Assembly: GCA_034620365.1 (NCBI GenBank)
Contig: JAQGEQ010000045.1
Coordinates: forward strand, 620,001 to 684,000
DNA length: 64,000 nt
DNA from: Pegea sp. RAD2-039
Taxonomy: Eukaryota; Chordata; Thaliacea; Salpida; Salpidae
Reading direction: 5' to 3'
Shown: positions 39,301 through 48,808 of the stretch, piece after piece
How the letters are laid out: every line of letters starts with the position of its first letter
Numbering within the stretch: the first letter of the stretch is position 1
The notes under the pieces: model-generated
Database searches by the model: none
Told to the model about the DNA's origin: nothing
What the model saw: only the letters and a program-made list of their open reading frames with translations
Made by a program: the position numbers and the translations under genes

Positions 39301-39464
39301 GAGCCATCACTATTTAATATTGCAAATATATTTTCATTACATACAATATCTACAGGTTGATGTGAATGAAAAAGATGACTCAATTTCAAAATTGATTCAC
39401 CATTTCTAATTTGTTCTTGAATGTCTTGTAAAAAATCAGTATCACCATATTTAAACAAAGTCAT
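36345..39464 (-). CDS. HERC4: HERC4-like HECT E3 ubiquitin ligase, intronless
   Basis: A cytosolic E3 ligase that accepts ubiquitin on a HECT cysteine and passes it to substrates. One uninterrupted 1039-codon frame (human HERC4 is about 1057 residues). Residues 40-350 hold an RCC1 propeller with repeats such as GWGKNDNNQLG, STGSNEFGQLG, GWGRNDMGQLG and TFGSNEHGQLGHG, each followed by a GxxH-type strand. The C-terminal third is a HECT domain: FQGEEGEDAGGVRKEFF, DPKYGMFRNYTESGL, and near the end AHTCFNILDLP with the catalytic Cys at about residue 1007. An acceptor-like TTACATAAG lies 9 nt before the ATG. The lack of introns contrasts with the intron-rich genes around it and may mark an old retrocopy. 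HERC3 is the nearest alternative; HERC1/2 are far larger. Confidence 0.93.
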   Translation of the reverse strand: MTLFKYGDTDFLQDIQEQIRNGESILKLSHLFHSHQPVDIVCNENIFAILNSDGSLHTFGNFPEILGHSTETTKVKYLETVTIKYIKVGGAHILVVDEQMRVYGWGKNDNNQLGFIDVTLITKPKLIKYFPTQLHVSSIACGHSHSLFLLSNGTVWSTGSNEFGQLGIGQDISTSSITQLKTLVGIPFLHIAAGYFHNFALTLSGTVFGWGRNDMGQLGVGDTVNKWLPTRLSSIKRHQKVKYITAGKLHSVLLTDDGGVFTFGSNEHGQLGHGTSAGLHNVNPQKVFELMGSNVSQVACGRNHTVVLVGDKNQVYTFGENTQNQLGYEGSSKTNFLPFSLNGPWSQSCTDEKAVHFTRNSSTMEEKLDNCLNLVAGGNSSIICVSKNKLIAYESTSLRICTLSSELISTLSNAEIGNATVLRYLETLTTVMSSQSCLNTCFLSTDHEKTSPTYSGVSMMAARLGFSKLCRSKLPGIVEIISSNLSGHLISGLSSNPPDIESLRLYIFLLECPLFRQKKFYNLLTHPFSLKLLALSKKATTILDKWFRSLESTYLLSIVDTYKEMIIEVLKKPFLYSDVENVTKSSLEVMKKLHNVNMIEGQLIVPYQKFYINELSELIKLEEDYLEFVRKNDKKPIFCNYPFLLNSTIKSELLKIDAHYQMKAAFFSAQSRNVASFYRNSEAPDLEQPRLELEVKRDDIVNNTLNQLGLVRMESLKKPLMVRFQGEEGEDAGGVRKEFFMLILKEILDPKYGMFRNYTESGLMWFVDIQLESDGMYFLIGLICGLAIYNSTIIDICFPLALYRKLLGESVNLIDLRDLDPTMYNSMKILLEFEETENQSIEDVFCLTFSIDKDNYGENITVDLIPNGSNIPVNKSNREEYVQRYISHLFNDSVQRQFQAFSDGFHKVCGGNILNLFRPMELMEMVVGNQNYNWDDLEKSTDYKGIYYRQHPVIERFWVVFHRLSLEEKKQFLLFLTGSNKIPINGVKITIQSVNVDDNYLPVAHTCFNILDLPIYSSVDVLKEKLLQAIKFNQGFHLV

Positions 39465-42044
39465 TTTAATATCCTTATGTAAGAAAATTCAATAGATTGT
39501 TATTCAGGATAAAAACATAAAATTGTTGATTGAAATAGTTTATTCTGAGCCAAATCAAAAACCAAACTTTTAAAATCAGAACATACAATGATTTTAAGAT
39601 TATTTTAAAAAAATCAAACAATATTTTTTTAACAAAATATTATATTAGAAAGTAACATTTTTACATAGCTAGTTAAATCATCAACAATATCATAAAAACA
39701 AATATTTATACACATAATAAGACAACAAATAAATAATGAAATAATTGATAAAAATAGATAAAAATAGATGTAAATAAATACAATTCTATAAAGTTCAAAT
39801 TAATAGATGAAATGAATGAGAACAATAAAGAAAAAATGAAATATAAGACCTTCAAAAGTAACTTGACCAATTCTAAGAAAGAAAAGACTAATTATTTGTA
39901 AAATCAAGTCTAAAATAGTAATAATAAAGATTTCATAAACAAATATTAATCAAATTCAAACTTTGAATCACTTAAATACAAAACTAACAAAGATTAAACA
40001 GTTATATAATAAACATAATATTTTGACTAAATCATTTTGTAAAGAAACTAGGAAATAGTATATGTTAGTGTAATTATTACCATCAATTTAATCAGCTTAA
40101 TACTTTAAAAGTTATAAGAAATCATAAAAATATGAGAATTGAAAAAAACCTTCAAAAAAAAACAAAAAAAATAAGAATAATTTGAAAAATAAGCAAAGAT
40201 AAAATAACCATTTTAATTTAAGTCAAATTTGTAAACTTAAAATAAGTAAGTTTTGTACAAAAATACATTTTTTAATAATAAATAAAAGCATTTGGCAATT
40301 TAGATAATTGCATAATATACAAGCTAAAAGTTTGTAAAAAAACACCATTTTTAAAACTATTTCAACTAACTAACAAAAACTATCTTTGATAGTATTCAAA
40401 CTATTATTTATTATTTTTTTATCTATGAAATATAATCATTCAAATTGCAAGGTTTTTGTATGAAAAATAAAAAAATTTGATTCATAAATACAGTTTATAC
40501 CAAAGTAAACTTTCAAATAAATTCTAATTACGCCTATCAGTGTTGGTAAGTCATAACAAAGTTGTAAATATGTTAAACTTTACAAAGGTTTTGCTATTTA
40601 CATAAGTAATTATGACAATATATCATTCATAATAAAAAATTAGTTTAATATTTTTTCTTTATTCTAACTAATCGCAATAATCAAGTAATATTTTACAGAA
40701 TTTAATTTTATCAACTATCAATTTTTAATGATCAGCCGTAAAATACAAATGAATAAGAAATATTTCTTCTTATAAAACGGTAAAATAAAGAATTATAATA
40801 TAGGAAGTAAGGAAGTTAATTTAATCAACATTTTTTATGAATTTTTGTTTCTAAACTTACTTTACTTTCAAAAGTAATAGTAACTGCTTCAGCGATGACT
40901 TAAAAATCACATGAATGAAAAACCACTCGTTTTTACTTTGATTATGCACGACCATAAGGCTTCAAATCTAAATAACCCTTAACTTTGATTTGTAAGCTCT
41001 ATATTAGCTATTTTGCAGAAGTTATTTAAATAGCTGGGCTTTTTGTGGCTAGTAAGGGTCTCTAGCATTGTTGATCATCAAATATAGATCTTTTCATGAT
41101 AGTAGAGATGTTAAATCTTTCAACTAAGGTAGTGCTATAAAGTTATTTCTTTAAAGGCATTGTAATGTATTTAACATTGTGTAATGACTTCTCTGTGCTA
41201 ACATCACTATTATCTTATATCTTACATGAGTGTACCATTTATATAAAAATTTTAATCAAATTATAACCTTCAAATTTAAATATTATTAAAATTTTTAAAA
41301 AATGTTGATTAAATTTCCATAATAATTATGCATTATAGTTTTTAGACTACAAAATGCTGTGCCAATTATAAATAAAGCTTTTTTGTCAGCAAAAAGGCAT
41401 AATATCTAAAATAGATAGTAAAGCACGGTTAAAATAAAAGATTTGATTGAATCATGTAATTTGATGTTTAAAACTTTCATACAAATATTTATTTCTAAAA
41501 AACTTTTACCTTTAATGAAATGTAAACTGTAGAACAATTAATTTAAACATTATTAATATTTAATTGTATATTCTGTTGTTTACCTTATATAATAATTATA
41601 TTACAAATATATTTTGATAACTCTTTGCCAAGTATTTTAAATTTTATCTTATCTAGAATGTTTGTTTATCAGATTTTTTTTCTTAAGAATTTAATTTTTG
41701 ATTTCAAGAAAAATATTTTCTTGTTTTATAAAATGGCATTTGTTATGATGAGATAACATTTAAAGAGTTGTTTAAAGATACTTTATTATTATTGAAAATA
41801 TTCTTTTGTATTATTTATATTATAATCTTTAATTATGGATCAAAATTAATAATAAATTTACAATATGAAATATTTTGAAACATAAAAATTAATTAAGATA
41901 ACATTTTTGTAACTCTATAAATTTATGAAATAATTTTGTAATATTAAAAAAAATTATAAAGTTTAAATTTGATTATTTTACTCTATAAGAAGCTCATAAA
42001 TAAAAATCAAACTTTCTTTTAACTATAGAGGAAGTAGAAACAAA
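39465..42044. other. Divergent intergenic region between HERC4 and Canopy
   Basis: About 2.6 kb of AT-rich DNA with no coding stretch recognised. It must hold the upstream regions of both genes. Splice acceptors close to both start codons (39475-39474 on the minus strand, 42027-42028 on the plus strand) suggest that leader exons or trans-splicing precede both. Confidence 0.55.
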
Positions 42045-42692
42045 ATGTCAATTAGAACATTGACTATATTGATGTTATCTTTTTATCCTTTTGCTCTTTG
42101 TGATCAAGCTATTGAAGAACCCACACAATGTGAAGTCTGTAAATATTTTGTGATGGAACTTCAACAACGATTAGATGAGACTGGAAAATCTCATGAAGTA
42201 CTACATGTTGGTCATGGTCTTGCAAAAAAGAAGAAGTTTTCTTATCACACATCTGAACTTCGTTTAGTTGAAGCTATGGAGGGAATTTGCGAAAAAATCT
42301 TGGAGTACAACATGCATAAGGAAAGAAAAGGAAGTTTACGTTTCGCAAAAGGGCAGAGTGAAACAATGAAAACTCTTCATGGTCTTGTTAATAAAGGAGT
42401 GAAAGTTGATCTTGGCATCCCTTATGACCTGTGGGATGAACCTTCAGCAGAAGTGACTTTGATGAAGAAACAATGTGAACAGATGTTAGAACAACATGAA
42501 GATATAATTGAAGATTGGTACTTCAATCGTCAGAATTCCACCAAATTAATCAACTTTCTTTGTCGAAATTCAGTTTTGAAAAAAGGTAACTTATCATGTC
42601 TTGATGAGACATGGACTGGTAAAGAAACTAAATATTCTAAAGGAGAGGAAGATGATATCAAAGAACCAATTAAACGTAAAGATGAGTTTTGA
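42045..42692 (+). CDS. Canopy family (CNPY3/4-like) ER saposin-like protein, intronless
   Basis: Canopy proteins are ER-lumen saposin-fold chaperone partners; vertebrate CNPY3 and CNPY4 (PRAT4A/B) assist Toll-like receptor folding. The 215-residue frame starts with a signal peptide (about residues 1-19, ending FALC). The CNPY3/4 core follows: CEVCKYF, RFAKGQSETMKTLHGLV, KGVKV, IPYDLW, KKQCEQ and IEDWY. Six mature cysteines (29, 32, 82, 144, 173, 185) match the saposin pattern. Sequons occur at NST (164-166) and NLS (182-184). The protein ends KRKDEF, close to the KDEL-type retrieval signal (human CNPY3 ends PDEL) but with a terminal Phe. There is a single exon, whereas vertebrate homologues have several. 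An acceptor AG lies 16 nt before the ATG. Confidence 0.92.
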   Translation: MSIRTLTILMLSFYPFALCDQAIEEPTQCEVCKYFVMELQQRLDETGKSHEVLHVGHGLAKKKKFSYHTSELRLVEAMEGICEKILEYNMHKERKGSLRFAKGQSETMKTLHGLVNKGVKVDLGIPYDLWDEPSAEVTLMKKQCEQMLEQHEDIIEDWYFNRQNSTKLINFLCRNSVLKKGNLSCLDETWTGKETKYSKGEEDDIKEPIKRKDEF

Positions 42693-43450
42693 TTTTAAAT
42701 ATATTTTAAACATATCTCTGTAAGTATTTTATAAGTTTAAGCAATATTTTTATTTTTTATTATTTTTTTTTGAACTCTTAGAAAAATAAGTTAATATTTT
42801 AGAAGATTTATATCATTATTCAAAGAATTATTGAATTAATTTGTAATGAAAACATCATTCAAACTAAAACTAAGGTTATAATTCAAAGTTTTTATTTCTT
42901 TTTGGTTTTAGTTTTTTTCTCAATTGTTTGAACTTCAGTATTTATGTAACTGCTATTGAATGTAAAATGTTGTTCTTTTTGTATCATGCATACCTATTTA
43001 AAAAAGAGTTTAAAAATATTATTTGAATCATGGTGTGTTGTATTTGTATACATATTAAAAATGTTTAATTTACCTTGACATTTAAATAAGTTGAATTTGA
43101 TGTTGTCTTTCATACAATACTAAATAATCAAAAGTTTGCCTTAAATTATTCTAGAAGATTTGATGAAATTAAAATCTGTATAGATTGAAATATGACAATG
43201 TAAAGTCTGTTTGTAGACAACATTTTAATTATCATCAGTTATTTTTGATCCAATATCCTTTTAAGCTTAAGAATGGTTAAAACAAATCAATTTTTAATAA
43301 GAATGATTTCAATTTAAGTAACGAAAAAAATTGATTTTATTTTAAGAGTTTTTATTTCTTTTATGACGTCATTATATGTTAATGTGACGTCACTACTTTT
43401 AATATATCAGCAAATTTCTTCGTTTGACTCTGTAAAGAGAATTTTGAAAA
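42693..43450 (+). other. Canopy 3' region and BTB-kelch promoter region
   Basis: About 760 nt containing the Canopy 3' UTR and the upstream region of the BTB-kelch gene. No reading frame of interest. The twin CREs at 43364-43392 are the only clear regulatory motif. Confidence 0.5.
43364..43392. promoter_or_regulatory. Pair of perfect palindromic CREs, 21 bp apart
   Basis: TGACGTCA occurs at 43364-43371 and again at 43385-43392, start-to-start 21 bp, i.e. two turns of B-DNA on the same face. The second ends 58 bp before the start codon of the BTB-kelch gene. This is the classic site for CREB/ATF bZIP dimers. Confidence 0.65.
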
Positions 43451-46400
43451 ATGGTTCTTTATAATTTTTATGAGAATGGAAATTCTTTTATTAACAAATT
43501 GCAATACTATTACGACAATGATAAATTTTGTGATGTCATTTTAAAGCTTGATGATATTGAAATAAAAGCTCACAGGGTTGGTGGTTTGAATCTATTTCTT
43601 GTAGCCATCTTTAGCTTATTCTAAATACATTTTTGAGATACTTATAAAGACTAGGATCTTATAAATTTTATTAAAAGTTAAATTATGATTCTTAGAAATC
43701 TTCAGTGAAAAAAATAATATTTATAAATCGTTTTGATAAACAAACAAGAAGTTAAAGTAGTATCTATTAGTTGCTATTTTGATAATTAAAAGATAAAACT
43801 TTAATATTAGACTAACTTTAAAATTTCAGTTAGTTCTTATATCGAAAAGTGAATATTTTGAAAAACTTTTTGAAAACCAACATAATTCAGCTGATTTACA
43901 AAATGAAGTGATTTTTGTTCAAGATGTTGACAGCAAATTCACACAGTTGTTGATTTCATCGTTTTATAAGTACGTTATCACATTAAACAAATTAAATATC
44001 ACTGAACAATATTTGTGATTGTAGAGATTATATTGAAATAGAAGATGAGACAGTTGAGGATATATTAGTGGTTGCTAATAACTTCCAAGTTTTCGAAGTT
44101 GTTCATTTATGTTTAAATCATTTAACAAACAATTTGGAGAAAAAAAATTGTGTAAAAATCTACCAAGTAAAAATTTTTTTAAATTGTTTTTTTAATGTTC
44201 TACATCTAAATTGTTTTCATAAAATTACGTTTTAATGGAAGCAATAAATAAATACTTCATATCTAGCTGATTAAAAACAAATTTTAGAATACTGCTATTT
44301 AAAAATGAGTTAAACTATCTATGAAAGGTACAATTTTGTAGAAAATACAAATCAACTTAGTCAAAAGTAAGAAAAATGTTAATAAAGATTATTTTGATGA
44401 TAAAATTTAAGTCTTGGTGGAAATAATCACAAAAAAATGATTTTGAATAAAGCTAGTTTCTATATTAAATAAATCAATACACTCTAAAGATTGTATCAAA
44501 ATAAAACGTCTGCAGCTTATTGTAGTCAACTAAATTAAAGAAGTTACCAGAATTAGCTGTTGGTTTAAAAGAAATAAAAAACAGTTATAAATAGTTTACA
44601 ACAGCTTTAAATCAATAATACCAAAAATATTTAGAAGTTTCCAACTTATAGGAAATTAATTGCAAACTTAGTTCAGTTAATTTGCTTAAACTTAGAAAGT
44701 TTTAAATAATTTAGCTAATAAAGATTAATGTTGAAGCTATGTTTAGATTGCTACTCGTTTTGGCTTCAAACAGCTTCAAGAGAAATGCTACAAACTGATC
44801 CATCAGAACTTTAAAGATATCTGCAACCAGCCAGAGTTTTCTCAATTATCTTACATGGATTTAATCTCGTTAATTTCAAGCATGCAAACTGATTTTTGTG
44901 ATAAAACTGAACAATTTGGCGCTTTACTAAGCTGGATTGAAGCAAATCCGTAAGCTCAAACCCCTGTTAATTGCTTACTTTTCTGCAAATTTAATTTACA
45001 ATGAGAATTACACACTCCAAAATTATAAACTAGAAAACTGTTTACTTTTCAGTAAAGAGCGAATTAGGTATTTAAGTAGGTTGATGGAACGTATTCAGTT
45101 TTCTTTAAATCTTGAAAACGATCTAATTAATGAGCTTGATGCATCTTCGGAAGCTCAAATCAAATTTCCTTATTTTTATGATCTTATGAAGGAAAGCATC
45201 CTCTACCACTTGTTACAATACCGCCGAAAATTATTAACCACTTCAAACAACAATCTCACGAAATCAGTGAGTTCAATCAAAATATCTTCTAATATTGGAC
45301 CAACTGACTTTTCTATTAAAAGATTAAAGGAATTATTAGTTGTGGTGGATTAGCTCTCAAGAAACAGGGATGTCTTAGTGATAAAGTCTTCTTTTGTGAT
45401 GTTGAAACTGGAAACTGGGAAGCATTGACTAGCTTACCAGAAGCTTTATACCATCATGCAGGTGAAAGAATCTTTAAACTTGATAAATAATATCAAAAGT
45501 TGTCTCATTTGTTTACTAATATGTTATAAGTAGTTAACTTTTATTAAAAAATAATTATTAAAAGGTTAGTTCGAAAAATTTAACTAGTTTTAGTAAAAAA
45601 GTAAGGAAAGTAGGAAGTTAAATAATTTCCTTTAAAATAAACGTCATATTTGAAGTTGCTGTGAAAGATGATGTACTTTACGTAGCTGGCGGAAACACAT
45701 CAGAAAGTTGTGATGAAATTAGCGGAAAAGTAATAAATTACATTTGAAAAAGTTGACAAATAACTTATAGATTTGAAAATGACTAAAATCAAGTGACATA
45801 AACAAACAAAGAAGATAAAAATTATATAAGTTTATTTTGTAAATTACAAATAAAAAGATGCATTTGCATCTATTTTCAGTTTTGGACATTTGATCCGAAA
45901 CTAAACGAATGGTTTCGATTACCAGATATGATGCTCCCACGGGAGTGTTTCCAAATAGTTTTCTTGAAACATTCTGTCTATGCTGCAGGTAGAAATTTTG
46001 CTTACAAAAGAAATCAACTGTTATAAAATTGAAATATTGATAATTAAATTATGTAAAGTTTTTTGAATCACTTTAAGGAGGCAGAACAAATGGGGCGACA
46101 ACAGGAAGTGTCGAGAAGTTTGATCTTAAAACAGATCAGTGGACAGAAGTCACCTCTTTGTCCAGTCCACGAAGACACGTGGCACTAGCTTCGACTGAAG
46201 ATGGCTATTTATGGGCTGCAGGTGGTTTGAGTGATGAGGTTGTAACTCGTAGGTTTGAGATGTAAGTAAAAAATTGAGATATTTTTCGTAAGAAGTCTTT
46301 AACATTTATATGTAAGTTCTTGTATCTACGGATGTTATTAGCATAAAAACTGGCTTCACAGCACTATTGCTTGCTTAGTTTTAAAGTTAAACCAATTGTT

Positions 46401-47795
46401 TAAAATGTTCCAAGTTACAACTGATCTTACAATTTCGCTAAATATTTTTATTCACGAGCTCCAAGTGAAAGCTATCTGATTTCAATTATTTTTTAATGTT
46501 ATTTTTGAAACAAACGTTTAGTGAAACATTTTAATTATTTTAAAGGTTCAACTCAACCAGCTTACAATGGGAAAGAAAACAACCTCTGAACAAGGCTCGC
46601 TTTTCAGCAACTCTGAGCTTCATCAACAACAAGTTATGGCTGGTTGGAGGAGCTACAATCGAAGCGAACGATCCTTCTGCTAGCGTCGTAGGAGCAGATG
46701 AGGTGAAAAACGTTTTTACAATAAATAAAACTTTGAAAAATTGGAAGTATTATACGATATTTCATGTTTTCTAACTGAGAACTATTTGTGTTAATTAATC
46801 TTTTATTCAAATAATTGTGATTATTACAAGATGATTTTTCATGACACGCAATTAATCAGATATTAAAAATTGTATCATTACTTTTAATCTTTACTATTTT
46901 AGCAAAATTATAGTAATTAATCAACACAAATTTATTATATTTAGCAATTTATAAAATCAACTGCCTAAAAACTGTTAGTTACAACATTTTCTTCACGCTC
47001 TTTGCTCCATAAATATATTTTAATTAAAACGTTGATATTATAACTACAGATTGTAGATAATTTTTTATTAAATTTGTCTATTTGTAATTCAGATTGAAGT
47101 TTACGACTTTTTAAGCGATCAATGGACAATATACGACCCTTTATCCTGTAAAATATCTGCAACACTGACTCCACCGACAAGCGAATGTGTTGATAGTGAA
47201 ATAAAGTAATTTAAAAAATGATTTAGATTGATATACTGCTCATGTACTTGTAGCAGTTATTATGAAGTTAAAAATTGTATCTAATTAGTTTCGCTATCTT
47301 TGAATTTACACAAAAATCTTTAATACTTGAATATATAGTTTTCTTATTGGTATATATCGTATATAAACGATTATTACTCTATAGATGCGTAATTTTCAAA
47401 TCTTTCTATATATGTCAATTCATAAACTTTCAACTCTTTCCACTTTCATATTAAATAAGAAATACTTTTTAAAATATTACAGAGATTCTATGAAAGTTCA
47501 AACGACCAGAAGTGAGTATGGAGCGTGCAGAAATGGTGATACAATATACCTGGTTGGTGGTTATGGTTGGAACAAAAAAGTTCGTTTAAACGATGTGGAA
47601 TTGATAAGTACAAGCAACGAAGAAGTAAAATCAATTATTCAAGAATATCCTATACAGTGTACAGGACTTGCTTGTGGATTTATTAGTATCCCTAAAAAAT
47701 ATTCGATTGTAAAAAATAAGGAAGCAAGCTGTGAAGGTTCTGTGAAACGTTTAAGAAAAAGATTTGAAAATGGAAATAATTTGACAGCTAACTGA
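43451..47795 (+). CDS. BTB-BACK-kelch (KLHL-type) Cullin-3 adaptor
   Basis: KLHL proteins are substrate receptors of Cullin-3 ubiquitin ligases. Twelve exons: 43451-43576, 43830-43969, 44025-44166, 44747-44949, 45053-45266, 45323-45461, 45656-45729, 45880-45988, 46078-46261, 46546-46702, 47093-47205 and 47483-47795. All phases agree and give 637 residues. The BTB domain (about 16-125) shows FCDVILKLDD, IKAHR|LVLISKSEYFEKLF and DYIEIEDETVEDILVVANNF. BACK (about 137-245) shows HQNFKDICNQPEFSQL and LLSWIEANP. Kelch blades run from 276 to about 600 (ISCGGLA, YVAGG, YAAGGRTNG, LWAAGG, LWLVGG, IYLVGGYG). The C-terminal tail is basic (VKRLRKRF). Twin CREs lie just upstream. The 56-nt intron 45267-45322 is the most easily missed junction: reading through it stays open but stops at 45351-45353. 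Which KLHL orthologue this is cannot be told. Confidence 0.9.
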
Positions 47796-47815
47796 GTCAT
47801 TAAATATCATCTTCT

Positions 47816-47821
47816 AATAAA
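47816..47821 (+). terminator. BTB-kelch polyadenylation signal AATAAA
   Basis: A canonical AATAAA 21 nt after the stop codon; a second overlapping AATAAA follows. This implies a very short 3' UTR. Confidence 0.5.
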
Positions 47822-48428
47822 ATAAAATTATTTGTCAAAATATAGATTGACTAAAAAGCTAATTTTATAAAATCAATTATAAGCTGTTATATTAGTGTCT
47901 GTCTGATTATTCTTTTGATGAGCTTTTTAATTGTATACTTTATAAACAAAAATATAATGGATTTCATTAATTTGTTATCTTCTGTACTTTTAACAATAAA
48001 CTTTACTTCAATTTTTAAATCACAAAATTCAATTTAAATATATAATATTTAGTTCTTTAAAACTTATTTGGCAGTTGAAGTAAAAGTCTTTAAAACTTGA
48101 AGCCAAATGATTTATCAACCAATTTAGGTTATGACCATAATTATAGCATACACGCAAGTTTGAAGCGTGATTTTGTCAGTTTACTTAAGTTTATATTTAG
48201 TTCAGATGTTATACATTTACTTGTAATTGCTTCATATTAATTTGTGATTAGTTGATTTATTTTTTAAGAGGTTTATAAAACCAAACGCTATGATTTGGTT
48301 TATAGAGGCTTAACATTTGTTGAGTACAATGTTTTAGCAATTTGGGTTTAAATAAATCTTTTTTAAAAGTTTTTGATTCTATCAAATATTTATTATTATC
48401 TAAAAGTGGATTATTAAATGTTATTAAA
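47822..48428. other. Intergenic region before the SMYD3 duplication
   Basis: About 600 nt of AT-rich sequence with no coding or RNA gene recognised. It ends at the left border of the 4.5 kb duplicated unit. Confidence 0.5.
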
Positions 48429-48808
48429 AATTAAAAACATACTTTTATAAGTATTACAATTTTTCTATTATTTATATGATATATTATTATATCATTAGTA
48501 TACTTAACAATCTATGTTATATTGTATGGGGGCTAATGAAAAGCCACGTGTCACATCTTTTTATCTATATTTCCATATTTTATTATATATTATGTATTAT
48601 TTTGTATAATATTGTTTGTGAGAATGTATGTTACCATCCTTTTCATTTATTATAATAAGTAATTTTTTATCATGATTTTTACAAACCTGTAGTTACATGA
48701 AAATTTATTCTTATTTATTGATTGGTATTTATTGATTTATTCAATATTTAAGTATTAATTTTTAGTTTATTTAGGTTGTACTTGATTTATAGTTAATATC
48801 ACAAAGTC

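Noticed and set aside
44937-45353. 138-codon frame taken as a separate gene
   Set aside because: It overlaps intron 4, exon 5 and the 56-nt intron of the BTB-kelch gene; its conserved part is the BACK domain of that gene.
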